NCBI RefSeq assembly: GCF_002999335.1
Contig: NW_020312748.1
Span: 124,001 to 188,000, forward strand
Origin: Cyclospora cayetanensis
Taxonomy: Eukaryota; Apicomplexa; Conoidasida; Eucoccidiorida; Eimeriidae
Direction: 5' to 3'
Length of the DNA: 64,000 nt
Of the stretch, positions 26,656 to 38,439 are shown piece after piece. The stretch's first letter is position 1; each line of letters opens with the position of its first letter. The notes below the pieces were generated by a model, which saw only the letters and a program-made list of their open reading frames with translations, had not been told where the DNA came from and made no database searches. The translations under genes were made by a program, and so were the position numbers.

Positions 26656-29600
26656 ATGGCGCAAAATGGGCTGCACGGTGGTACTCTGTACCTCGATTAC
26701 AACGCAACAACTCCTGTGGATCCTAGGGTCTTCAACGCACTCAGTTGCTTCTTAGAGGGTAATCCAACGAAGAGCCCCCGCAGCGCCCTGTCTCGTTAAG
26801 GATACCGTAGCTACACTGTCCTCCTCCATCCTTCTGCTGCTGCATCACTTGTGATGACCGCTTCAATAGCCGCGCTCACACGTGTTGCGCTCCTTTTCAT
26901 GGGACCTCTCACCGCACTCGGCTCGCTGTGTTGGTTTCTCCTGCAGAACGATTTGGTAATCCTTCAAGCAAACATGCTCTCGGCTATGATGCTGGAAAGC
27001 AGGTGACCGAGGCCAGATGTTCAGTTGCGAAGGCCTTAGGGACGTCTCCTAAGTGCATTGTCTTTACCAGCGGTGCCACTGGTAAGCCGCGCATTACCTC
27101 CTACATACATCTCCGTTTGCGGCCAGAGAGCTGCAAAACTTCGCGGTACTCGTTCGCAGCATCAGCTGCATGCAGAGGGCGCTTGCTGGGCAATAGCGGG
27201 TATTACCGCGTTTCATGTTGACCCCTCGCTCCTGCTGCCTTGCTTCCACCACAGCCACCTCTTGGTTGATCTGGATTCTGATATTTAAAAATGATTGTAT
27301 TATTGACTCTGAATCGCTGCCAATATTGCAGAAAGTATCAACTGGGCACTTCGCTCAGCGGCTAAGCTGCGACGGATCTCGGGGGCAGCCAAGCCGGGGC
27401 GTGTAGTAACTTGTGCACTGGAGCATCCAGCAGTGCTACGCGTCTGTGAGCATCTCCGCGTGAGCTATTTCCCCTCCATCCTCAGACAAAGCTACACGGG
27501 TATGCTAGCTGTCGTATCAGAAGCTGCCGCCGCACACCCAACAAAGACATTGGGTTGGCCGTCTGTTCACCTTCGCCCTCGACCTCATGTTCCTTTTTCC
27601 TATGCAGCAGCCTGGCCTTGACTAAGCCAAATCAATTTTCTCATTGTTCGCACTGCGTATGGTCTTCTTCTTTGTTGGGGACTCTCCTCGGCTACAGGAC
27701 GAGGATGGCTATGAGCTTTGTCTTTGCCGAGTATCCTCCTCCGGACTGGTTGACCTTTCTGAGCTGAAGAACCTGCTTACGCCATGCGTACGGATCACAC
27801 GGTGTCTAAGCCATGCTTAGCTGCTTCTGGAACGCTGCTTACTTTCTGCCGCCGCGTGTATTGCTGTACCGCGCTTTAAACACTGTCGTCGGTTCTGTTT
27901 TTCTTCAGCTGCTCTGCCGCAGCTGTGTGGCGCTCCTGGTTTTTCCCAGTCCGGCTGAGGCTGTTTCTTCCAGCGTTTCTGTGTTCAACTAGGTATTTTG
28001 CGTCTGCAGACTGTCGTTGTCAGTATCCCCTTTGCCAATGGAGAGATTGGTGCCGTGCAGCCCATGAAAGAGGTACATGCGGTGGGAGTCCTGCACTTAT
28101 GGGCTGGTCGTAAAAGGCCAGTAGTTGTCTCCCTGCGCTTTCAGTTCAGCCTGCCAAGCTGCAAAATATGCTGTTAGGCGCTTCGCATCGGTAGGAGCTA
28201 AGCGGTGGCCACCCCAAAAGGAGGTCTTAGCGAGATGCCAGTATACTAAATGCTCGTTCGTCCTTTCTTCTGCGCAGGTTGTAGCTTTGGTCCGCTCTGC
28301 CTGCCCGCTTGCACTGATCCACGCTGATGCCTCTCAGGCGTTCGGCAAGGTGCCTGTACACCCCGAGTCTCTTGGCGTAGATCTCCTAACAAGTATGGAC
28401 ACCCACTCCCCGTGGTTGCTCCTTTCGATGTGGATTGAGTAGGGTCGTGGCCTTCGCTGACGGTCAGCAGCTCTCTCTCCGCATGCCACTCTAAGATTGT
28501 GACAGGAATATGCGCTTCCATCGTCTGAGCACTGCGAAGAGGGTGCAACGTGGTGGCCTTTTTTGGCAAGACCACGTGTCTTTGCTGTGACATTCTGCGG
28601 ACCGCTTGTCTTCAGTTGCGGGCCACAAAGTGTATGCTCCAAAAGGCATCGGCGCGCTGTATATTCGTGAAAGCCTGCAGCTACCTCCCCTCATCCTGGG
28701 TGGCGGTCAAGAGAGAGGCCTAAGAGGGGTAAGCAGATCGTGTTTCCCTCAGCTGCAGCAGTGTGTAGGAGCTTCTAGGTCCCCTAAAGCCGATGGCGCT
28801 CTGCTGGGCACATCCCCACTGGCCTCTTGTATTGCACCCTGCTTTTGCTAATAACTGCCAACCTGCGTATTCTTTACGCAGGGCACGGAAAACGTGGCCT
28901 TCATTATCGGGCTTGCCCAGGCGAGCGAACTAATCCACAAGAGCTGGCAACAGCCGCGGGTATCTTCCACTCACCAAGATGTTGTGACTGCCGCCAATCT
29001 AGCTGCTGCTCATGCTGACAGCACGAAGCCTCGAGAGTCTTCAAATCCCCAATTGCTGCACCCTACGCATCTAGGCTTCGTTGCCAGAGTCTTCGTGGAA
29101 GCACTGTGGACAGCTCTTGAAGGCGCCACCAAAGCCAACAGAAAAAAGTGTATGCCTTTCCGCAGCCCTTCCCTCGCACTACCCCTATGACTTTTCCTAT
29201 GATTAAATGAGTCAGCTGTCCAACGGAATCAGCGTGAAGAGGAGAAACGAAGGAGTGCATGCGGGTTACAATTGCAGTGTCCGAGTGGATAAGTATCAAC
29301 GGGCCGCTAGGATCGGAAGACTTCACTGTGCAGCAGCAGTGGCTCCCGGGGACGATCCATCTTTCCATCAAGAATGCAGATGGTGTAGAAGTATCCCAGG
29401 GTCTCGCAGTAGGTTTGCTTTCATGAGGTTTTTGGGAAGAAAAAGCTAAACGTTCTCCCTCCTGCTGGACACGACTCATGCGTAGTGTAGCGCTACTTCA
29501 GAGAAGCCACACGCTGCCGTCGGTGCTCCGCCTGTCCATAGTCATTAGTCTTCTATGCAGTGTATTGCACCTGCAGAAGGAGGAGGGGATGCTTATCTCA

Positions 29601-29965
29601 GCCGGCGTTAGCTGTCACCAGGGCAAGAGCGCCTCCGGCGCCTTGGTTGCCATGGGGATCAGTGAAGAATGGGCTATGGGCTCTCTTCGTATCAGCATTG
29701 GTGAGCGTGACGATTCCTTTAGGGGGCTTGCACTTCAAGAGCACTCTCCAAGGAGTATGGCAAAGGGTATCAATAGCTTCAGAAGAGATGGGACCCTCCG
29801 GATGTGCAAAAGATGCCCGCTATACAAGTGCCTGGTGCTTTAGGGAGGTGTGCATATGCAGGAAGGCCTACCTCCACGCACGATGCTGTGCAAGGAGCGC
29901 ACAAACTGGCAAAGTACATAGTTGCGCACCAACTGATTTCTGAAGATCAAGGAGGCTTTACCTAA
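26656..29965 (+). CDS. Selenocysteine lyase-like PLP enzyme (cysteine desulfurase family)
   Basis: PLP-dependent class V aminotransferase-fold enzyme that removes Se (or S) from selenocysteine (or cysteine). Exon model: 26656-26758, 26947-27081, 27332-27459, 27698-27787, 28010-28072, 28278-28392, 28616-28728, 28882-29149, 29278-29390, 29577-29700, 29862-29965. All phases agree and give 451 aa. Motifs in order: [37 protein letters not shown] (PLP phosphate), [52 protein letters not shown] (Schiff-base Lys in GHK), [39 protein letters not shown] (catalytic Cys followed by His) and [16 protein letters not shown] rather than SxHK, plus the Cys-His pair, favour selenocysteine lyase over NFS1 or SufS. 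No transit peptide is visible, so it is probably cytosolic. The least certain junction is the end of exon 4, which could include a few more codons. Confidence 0.9.
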
Positions 29966-31900
29966 CTTCTCCATCTGTTTCACCTGCTTGGCGTCGCATT
30001 CCCTCACTAAAACAGCCCTCCCCGGTGTCTCCGTTCCTAACCCACCGTCTCTCCTGCCTTCCCTGGTAGCACTCGAGCCCCTGCCATGAGTGACGGATTC
30101 ACAAGCATCTGTACTCTAGGTGTGCAAACAACTGCGGCCGACAATAGAGTCTTTTTTTATTCCTTTTGTCACTGAGAGCGATAGGTTTTGCGATAAATTC
30201 GAAGTGCAGGGCATCCAGCTCCCTTTTGCTGTCAGCATATATGGTCTTGTAGCAGACGTTTCCTCAGGCCTAAAACCAACGGCTACATATTGATGCTAAC
30301 ATCTTTAGAGCTGAGGGCGCATAATATAAAACGAAAATTCTTTCTGCAGCGCGACGTGGTGACAGCGCGTACAGCTATCGCATACTTCGACAACAGGCAC
30401 TCTTAGATATGTTGAATCCCTCGGCATTCAACGATTGATTATGGCTATTCTAAAGAGTTGTGAGGCTCCATACCTCACTAATGCTGCACTTCTACTTCCT
30501 TTTACCCTAATAGATGATCACTTGAACGCGTGGGCTGGCACATGAATCCAGTCAGTGTTAGACAGCTCACCCCGCTGTTCACTTACCCTGCTTTTAGAAT
30601 ATCCTATTCTAAAGCTATACGGTTTATTTTAAGATTCCTTCTACTAACATCCATACCAAGAGCAGCGGGCTTAAAGCATGCTTGGAACCTAAAGGAATGC
30701 CATTAATTCCCTTAGAGATATAGATGCTTTTTTCCTTAATGGTTTCAGGATAAAAAGGGAAAAACAGGCTAGGACGCAAGTAACTGCACCTTCTAAGGAA
30801 TGTGGATGTTAGCGTGGAGTCCCACTAAAGATGTTTAGTGCTTGGGTCAGCATATTATGGGCTTATGGTGTGTACTTTACCCTGCCCCATGACAAACAGA
30901 ATATAGGGACAGCCGTTTCATACGGTCAATTTTAAGCGCAAATCCCATTGCCCAAGTGTAGTGTTCCTTGTAAGGCCCTCATAAGGAGACCATTAGTCCA
31001 AAGCCAATGGAAAAAACTTTATACACATCTATTACAGACCCTGAGATATGCTTCCATGCGCTCTTATCCCACAGACTCTATCCTGCAAACAGAGCGCAGC
31101 TGGCGCATGTGTCGCTTTTCCACACATACACCCAGCTGCATATTGCAACGTGCCCCACAGCAAGTACCATCCGTTCACACAGTTTTGAAGCTTACCCGAT
31201 TGGGCGAAATCGCGCATACAGACAACCGAAGCAACCAGCCAATTCCTAGGATATCTTCAAAAACAAAGAGGCAGAGTGGCCCGGTACACTGCATGTGGCG
31301 CTTCATGTAAGGTCTCAGTAATGAGATACTTGACTCCAGCGTTAATACCAAAAATTATTAGACAGATATTGTCTGCTCTACAAAAAGAGATTTCTTCCTC
31401 CCCTCAGCTCTCCAGGTTTTGGTATGTGTGGGGGTGGACAACTAGGGAGTGCGCTGGTGCACCAAGAAAGCATTCGGTGCATCCACAGCCAGCTGCACAT
31501 GGCATCTACATCAGACATACACAATTTCGCATCTTGCTAAATTGAACTGAAGCTATTCTTCAATCAAGGAAAAATATATGGAAACCTGAACACGTAGTTT
31601 GTTACTAATTCTTAACTAGACGTCGCTAGTACAGTAAAAAGTGCCGAAGTGTAGCTCAGCTTGCTAAGTGTTTCCAAAGACACTTCAGGCAAACGCCCTC
31701 TTGATCCATAATTGTGCGTAGAGACTACCTACGCGTACAACAAAAAAGAGTTTTCGGCCTATCCCCACTAACCAGGCAGGCAGAAACTAAGAAACAATGC
31801 AAACGAGAAGAAAAAAGTGTTTACTCGCCCACGAAGAGAAATAAAGGGGAAGAATGATACAGTTTATCAAAAACCTAATGATGGACCAAACAAACGGATG
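29966..31900. other. Gene-poor stretch downstream of the lyase gene
   Basis: No supportable gene. It holds the 3' untranslated region of the lyase gene and AT-rich DNA. At about 31.41-31.53 kb there is a divergent fragment resembling the 3' end of the dispersed family (AACTAGGGAGTGCG, GGTGCACC, AAAGCATTCGGTGCAT, AGCTGCACATGGC). Confidence 0.4.
31410..31530 (+). repeat. Divergent 3' end fragment of dispersed family
   Basis: It lines up in order with about 41,135-41,265. The shared blocks are 'ACAACTAGGG' with 'ACAGCTAGGG', 'CTGGTGCACCAAGAAAGCATT' with 'CCTGCACCTTCTAAGCATT', then a GCTGCA-containing block and an ACACA-containing block. It sits just left of the large copy at 31.9-33.5 kb. Confidence 0.35.
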
Positions 31901-31949
31901 AGGCTACGCTGATCAGAAAAGTATGACGGCTATAAGCTTCCGCGAATAC

Positions 31950-33545
31950 TCTAATATCTCATCACTTAGCAGCTGTACCTCGTTTTCTAGGTTTCGCCCA
32001 GATAAAGGGAAAGCAGTGCTCATTGCATTTTGTCGACTGGAAGCAGAAAAGCTTGAGTTCTAGGCTGCTTGTACGTAGAGGCGGGAGGTCGTCTACCTGC
32101 ACTGAAAGCTTAGTTCAAGGCTTCACACAGGCCATGATTCATTGGTTTAATGCAATGGTCAGCTCGGAAGTAAGGGTTGAGGGAATTGCGAAAGCTGAAG
32201 CAGGGGAATCTATCAATAGATAGGTATTGCGTGAAAAAGAAATTCTGGCTCACAAAGATCACGTAGACGAAAAGACGCTTATTCGGTGGTATACCTTCCG
32301 TTTACGCGAGGTGTCGTGCCACGCGGTCGTAAGACAATCAGAGACTCTGCGGTTAAACCATTACCCGGTGAGGCTTACACATTTAAACTACATGGGGTTG
32401 CATGGGCAATGGATCGCACATCCTGCGTCTTTGGATGAGGAGGAAAAACAAAATGACAATGTAGAATCTTTTTAAACTTCAGGTCAGGCTGTATCAGCCG
32501 GCCCTAGTTTACATTTTAGTGTGAACCCCAAGGGAAAGGCTGCGGAACCCGAAGTGCAATGCAGCCAGACAAGCCCCCAACACAGCATCTACTCCAATTA
32601 TGGGAAATCGGAAAATACATGCCGGATCTGCAAGCTTATAGAAAAAGCCAAAGACCTAGAACAGTGAGACGCTGCCCAGCAGAAGAAAAGTGCTTAGCAC
32701 GCGAAGGAGGTGCAACAAGGTAGGAAGGAGGCGCATAAGGGTAGCGGCAGACCCATGAATTTCCTTGCCTCAGCTTTCGTAGTTTTCTCCAAGCTTGATG
32801 TTGAGTTGGCTATTGCATGAACCTATTGAGTCACGGCTTGTATAAAGGCTTGAACATAGCCATCAATGCATGCAGACGAACTACCACTTTTCCTTACGAG
32901 TGGGGCCACCATTGAAGTGAAGCAAGGATCGACTCAGTGGTGGCAACTCCCAAAAGCACTCTTGCCTCCTTATATGAGGGGGCACAAGGTGATAAACTTT
33001 CAGATGCCCACAGCTGCCATACTTTTCTGGTCAACATAGCCTCATACGACTACTCCGACATTTTATTGACGACTAGAGCATGCCTACCTGCTTGTAGTGC
33101 GAATGTCCTGACTGGCGTGCAGGTCGACCCCTGCCACCTTAGCAGCCCTTCTGCCACCAAAGCTCTCATCGTCAGAAACGTTTCTTTAAACTGTTGCCAA
33201 ACATAATCAGAAACCCGTTAAATTGCGAATCTAGAGGACTGGTGAAGGACAACCTTACATCCTGCTATCACTACGGCCAGTGGATGAGGCGGTAATAGCT
33301 GCACCGAATCATTAGGTGCTGCAAACTGTAACGATTCATCCATGGTCGACATTGGGAGGCGCTTCCCCGAAGTCAACACCAAGCAAACGGAGAGTTTGCT
33401 TCCTCAATTGGAGCTCCCTCTGCTCTCTTTCTCGTCCCCCAAGACTTGCCGATATGAGGAAAGAGGCAGGGCTAGGGTGGGCGTAGCTGCACCCCCTAAG
33501 CACTCCAATCGTTCGCATCTAGATGCGCATTGCCTCTAGCGTATA
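31950..33545 (+). pseudogene. Dispersed desert family, copy 1 (decayed gene-like element)
   Basis: It has a coding-like 5' part. One frame runs from about 32,023 to 32,475 with a single in-frame TAG at 32,221. It includes EKEILAHKDHVDEKTLIRW and a segment RLNHYPVRLT...QWIAHPASLDEEE. The latter matches, at protein level, the minus-strand reading of copy 2 (RLSKWPMRLT...QWSAHPARLGEKEE). An acceptor-like CTTCAG at about 32,484 leads to a further open stretch of about 60 codons with a CRICKLIEKAKD string, ending in TGA at about 32,668. The 3' part (32,940-33,545) matches copies 2 and 3 but is more diverged and broken. The product is unknown. The single stop and scattered degeneration suggest a pseudogene, although a spliced active gene cannot be ruled out. 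Confidence 0.5.
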
Positions 33546-34519
33546 CACTCGCAAAATTGGGTCGTCTTGCATTGAGCTAGAGCTATGTACCAACAGATAG
33601 ATGGAATATTGATATCGTAACCAATTTCAGTATTATACAGGACTATTACATTAGAAAGTACCGAGGTGTCGCTGAGCTCGTCACACACCAAATGTACTGT
33701 TGGCCGTTGCATTGGTGATATGCAATTCAGACGGTGTCCTGGAAAAACCTTTTGTGCATTAGCAGACCATAATACAATAATTGTATTTGCATAGTTATCA
33801 TGCGGGGAAAGGGAACTAGTCAGCTAGTGGTGACGGAGCGCAAAGACTTGCCCGGAATACACCGGATAGCAGCGAATTTGAGCAAAGCTGAGGGGCCGAA
33901 AGGACAACAGGAGTCCCAGTTCAGCTAAGGGCTGACTCCAAATTGGTCAGAAGATACAGGACAGCCCATTTATGGCTGGGCTTTCACACAATGCACAGGA
34001 TTAGTGCTACAGGGGCAAGGGAAGGTGGTGTACGCTGTCTAGGCCAGGAGGCACGGTCGGATTACTACAGTAGCTACGTTGGTAGGGGCATTAATATTGT
34101 CTCCAATGATGAAGATGATATTGTTTCTGGAGCTAAGGCAATTTTAGACCGCGATAAACGGTGAGCGTTCCAGCTTCCCCAGTATTGGAGTGCCCAGGAG
34201 GCCCAGCCCCGATTGAGCAAGAATAACCCAGGGATCTAACGTTGGTGCAGCACTTTTGATTTCTTGATTTCCCTTTTCAAGTGCATTGCTGCAGAATCAA
34301 ATTGAAGAAACTTTGCATGCTTGTCAAGCCCCTCTTCGGACTGCAGTGTTTGTTCCCTTCGCGGCCCCCCATCGCTCTGGTGCAGGGCGGGATGATCGAT
34401 GCAGAGTCCTTCACGTTTCTCTGCTTTCTTCTGTGCCCCATCTGAAACATAACTCTTTCTACATTTGCAGAGTCCAGCTTTCCAAAGAGGCCCGGGGCTG
34501 TATCTCCTCCCACGACACA
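33546..34519. other. Intergenic, nothing recognised
   Basis: AT-richer DNA upstream of the secreted-protein gene, which presumably contains its promoter. No coding segment or repeat was recognised. Confidence 0.4.
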
Positions 34520-36800
34520 ATGCGACGGGCACGGTCCTGTTTGGCTTATATAGGGCTAGTAAGTTCTCTGGCTGTTCTGGCCAGCGATAACGACTCTTTG
34601 GGGCATGAAATCGACTTTTCACTTCATTCCATAGGAGGCAATGACTTCGGGGCTAGCGGCATCGCTCTTCGGCGATTGGAAGTTGAACGTTTTCTCGGGC
34701 TACAGAGTTCTCAAGAAGGGTCTAATTCACTCATTCCTGGGCAACGCCTACCCCCTAATCTCTTCGACCGGCTTGAACAGGCACCGTATGATCATCGAGA
34801 GGTATGTTGTCTCCTCCTCCGAGCAGCCTATCACAGCGGTAGACTGCTAGGCCCAACTGCCTTCACGTAGGACGTCGGGGGAGCCACGCACAGGCGCTTG
34901 GCACGAGTCAGCCCGTTAAACAGCAAAACATACATGACTTTCCATGTTTTCGCTCGTGACCTCCAGGCGTCTACAGATGACTCCACACAAGAAGATCATT
35001 CTGCATCGGAAGATCTCTGGAGTTCGTTCCACGGTAGGCGCAGCAACACTGCACCGCAATGTCTGTCCTTGTGAGAAACCAATTTCACAAGATTTCATGA
35101 TCATCACCTTGTCATTTTCTATTGGCATGCACATAGTGTTTCCGGATGACCCAGTGTCTTTGCAGAAGGGCACAGGACGCACGCGAGCTGCTGGCAGCCT
35201 GTGTTGCCCTAGCTGCTGGATCAGCATCTCCATCCGGATTGGTGCGTTGACTCTGCTTTTCAGAAGGAGTGGACGAGAAAGCAGTAACAGAAACAGACTT
35301 GGCGTGTTCTCCGAGAAAGTTTTTGTTTCCTATGGGCATGTCTGGGGCCATTGGGGATGCCTCGGAGCTACTAAAGGCCTTTAGGCTCTTTGCACAGCAG
35401 AACATATCTGGGTCGAAGAAGCTTCTCATATTTATGACAGCTGGAAGAGGAGAGGAAATAATTAGCAACAGACAGATCTCTCAGCGCTGTAAGCCCCGAT
35501 GCACTTTGGAGCTCCCTCCTTGCCTGCTTGCCTACTCGCTGAAGAACTGTTTGCATTTAACTTAAGGGCGTTTTGCACCCCTGCAATCCTAGTATGATGA
35601 GTTGATCTAAAATATCCGGAGAAGATGTAGTGAACTTAATTTAGCGGCCATGCAGAAGGGGACGCGGGGGTCGGGGAAGGGGGGTTCTCTCTGTTCACCC
35701 CTGCGCCTTTCTCTCCTGTATGTATGCTTCGCTTTGTGTGTGTGTGTGTGTGTGTTTATGTGTCAACATACATGTATTTCTGTGTGTACTCCCCATCCGC
35801 TGTTGCAGCTGTGATGTACTTAAACTTAAGAAAGCAGCACGCTGGATTTTTCAACCCAAGCGATGGTGTAGCCGAGTTGAGCGACGACGGACGATTGCAA
35901 GTTGAGGCTCTGCACGGCATCTTTGCCAAATTCGCACAGATGGTGAAAAGCTTGCCCCCTGACCAGCGCATGCAGACTTGCGTAGACGGGTTTTTTACGT
36001 CAACACTGCAGTCTGGCATTGAGACTTGTTTAGAGGCATTTACGGATCATCTAGAGACTCTGGCTTGTCAGTCTGCGACTGGAGGAGCATATGCGCATCA
36101 ACAGGAGGACGGGTACATGTGCTCCGATGTGCGCCTGATGGCGGTTCCTCACTTGCGGGAGGTTGTAGAGACGGCCGGAGATGTGGGGGAGTCCTTTCCC
36201 GTTATCTTGAAGAAAACTAAGTCGTTGCGCATTCAAAATGGATTCCAACGTGATATATTTGACTGCGCTGTGGCGAACTATGGTATCCGATGGAAGGAGC
36301 GCCAGATAGGAGGCCTGGGGTCGATTCCAGCTTTTTTTGAAGAGGAAGTGGCATCAGCACGGGAGAAGGCAAAGTCAGACACGGAGGCTGCAGTGGCGGC
36401 AGAATTGCTGCAGTCTTTGGATAAGTTTGCATACCCCAAAGGGGCGAATTGCAGTCGGCGGTTAGAGAGTCTCATGGTGACCTTCTCTTTCCTAAGAGAC
36501 TCTGCGCAGCACGAAGCACCATTTCAGAGGGCCGTATGGTCTACACCCGAAGAGACAGAACCTGACTACGTTGAGCCGGATTCAAGTGTCTTGCGACGGG
36601 GACTCTCTCTGTTGCGTTCCATATGTGCTGTAGAAACAGCTTCTAGATACATACTCACGGGTCACCCCAAGCTCGTCGAACGGCTCACTGGCCAGCCTGT
36701 GAACAACGGGGAGCTAATAGCCTTCGCCCTTGATTGCGCGGTCCTTGCAAAGCGCCTGGCTGATGCCGGGTTTAGGCCATGGGAGTCTAGCAAGAAGTAA
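34520..36800 (+). CDS. Putative secreted protein of unknown function, five exons
   Basis: Model: 34520-34801, 34967-35070, 35166-35241 (or slightly longer), 35264-35488, 35809-36800. The product is about 560 aa. The ATG at 34520 gives a short basic N-terminus and a hydrophobic core (CLAYIGLVSSLAVLA), a typical signal peptide, so entry into the secretory pathway is likely. The donors GTATGT and GTAAGC and most phases fit. The exon 3 to exon 4 junction is the weak point: the intron would be very short, with a GTTGAC donor. The last exon supplies about 330 residues of soluble, mixed helix-like sequence with Cys spread through it (ICAVETASRYILTGHPK, ALDCAVLAKRLADAGF), ends in Lys-Lys, and has no membrane segment or glycosylphosphatidylinositol signal. 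No family was recognised. A (GT)n run lies in the last intron. Confidence 0.7.
35735..35755 (+). repeat. (GT)n microsatellite in an intron
   Basis: About ten GT units lie in the intron just upstream of the last exon of the secreted-protein gene, roughly 55-75 bases before the TTGCAG acceptor. Confidence 0.9.
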
Positions 36801-38435
36801 GCTCTCCGGCAATCAGCATGCCTTTGTTTAGTACTGTTGAGGAAGTGGACAGTGTCTTGAAAAGCGAGCCGTTTTACTGCATGGTAGCAGCAGCTTACAC
36901 CACAGGAAGACAGGCCTGTAGTAGTGTGTCGATGCAGAAACTGCTGCAGCCGCATTGGGAGCCTAAAATGGGTCCAAGACTAAATTATTTCGATCTGCTG
37001 CAACAGCAGCATCAGCACTACTGTACGGGCAGCAGCTTGTCGTCAGCAACGCAAAGAGTCTTGTAGGACGGCAGCTAACAGGACTTCCTCTTTGGAGTGT
37101 GGGGTCCATAATATGGTGCTCAAGCGCACGCGGAGCGCTACAGGCCCGTCCGTGTGTAGGAGCCAGAACTTTAATGGAGCACACACGGCTTTGAGGTTTG
37201 CATATTATTCTGGGGGCATCCTACGTGATGTACTGTGTTTCTGTGTGGATCTCCCGTGCGTATATAAAAGAAGCCTCCCTGCCGCTGGAGCAGCTGCCTC
37301 TATCCTGGGGGGTGTATCTCTCCAATTTTGATGCCGTTTAAGGCCACGGGAACTGCAGGCCCCTTCTGCTTGTGCCGGCCTCAATGGGCTGCATAATGCC
37401 TCTTTTGAAGTTGGATATCCTGAAAGCAGCACGGCTGCCTGTGAGCATTGCCCCTCAGCGCTATAGCAAACCATGGCTGGCGAGAAGCTTCTCCTATTAG
37501 CCGCTGACAGGGACAGCAGCGACGGCATTTTGCTGTTGTTTACATGTAGGCATTCCCGTCGGGCACCCTACCCTAAGGAGGTCGGACGATGCACTCGAAG
37601 TGTGCGTTTGTCAAAAAGGCACACGTGGTGACGTTTCTTATCTGGGGGAAGCAGTGGGCTGCCTTACACGTTTGGTTAGCCAGTGGCGTTGCGGCACCAA
37701 AGCCCGCAGTACCTATTCGTATGGCATACCGCGGTGGCAATCTATGCGTCCTGCACATGTTTCTGTATGGACTAACACGAGAGGGTGAGGGCCAATTCGA
37801 ATCGCTATCTGCCATTCCGGCTAGAAACGCGGTAAACCCTAAAGTCTTACCTCCTGGGGATATCAGGTGTATATATCGAACGAACGGTGCCCGGGCATTC
37901 GTGCTTTGCAGTGGAATAACAGAATTTCGAAGAGGCCAAACGAAGGGACCCTTGGTACCTGTTGGTCAGCCAATTAAAGCCATGGAACCCAATGAAGAGC
38001 GTTTATAACCAAAGGGACCGAGACTTTGTCGCATCCACGGAGGGCCCCGACGGTAAAGCTCTCCGGACCGTGACTGAACGGCGAATTCTTGCTGCCTAGG
38101 GCATATGGCCCCTTCTAAGGCATTTTGCTTACGTGCTCCAGCAGCTTTGCACGTAGGCACCTAGATCCATATCAAGCAACCTCCACCCAGCTTTCACGCT
38201 TCGAAGTGAAAGCCGGGGCGTCGTGTTCATGGCCTCCGCCGCCGTCCTGAAGATGCAACATTTCCCCGTAAGGTCGGCAACGTATCCAAAGTAACGGGCT
38301 AAGCTACGCTCAAGCACTTCCTACTGCACTAGTCCTATTCAATTATGAGACAGTGAAGAATTTACAGATTGGTTGTCTGTTCGTATTTCTTACAGAGTAG
38401 TGTTAGCTCTATATACGAAGACGCAAATGTTATGT
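36801..38435. other. Intergenic, no supportable gene
   Basis: It holds the 3' flank of the secreted-protein gene and then DNA of mixed composition. A 139-codon open frame at 37589-38008 (plus) has a true ATG but no motif or signal peptide and is overlapped by antisense frames. I regard it as chance. Confidence 0.4.
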
Positions 38436-38439
38436 GCAT

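Noticed and set aside
29701..29943. A 22-nt intron (GTGAGC...CTTTAG) or read-through as the end of the lyase gene
   Set aside because: Both give a C-terminus without the family's Gly-Arg-x-Thr ending. The acceptor at 29,861 gives [20 protein letters not shown] in the correct phase and a total length divisible by three.
31640..31720. A tRNA-like 'GTAGCTCAGCTTGCTAAG' D-arm string
   Set aside because: No matching acceptor stem or T-arm (GTTCGAxxC) follows at the right spacing.
37589..38008. 139-codon open frame with ATG
   Set aside because: No signal, domain or splice support, and antisense frames of similar size share the region.
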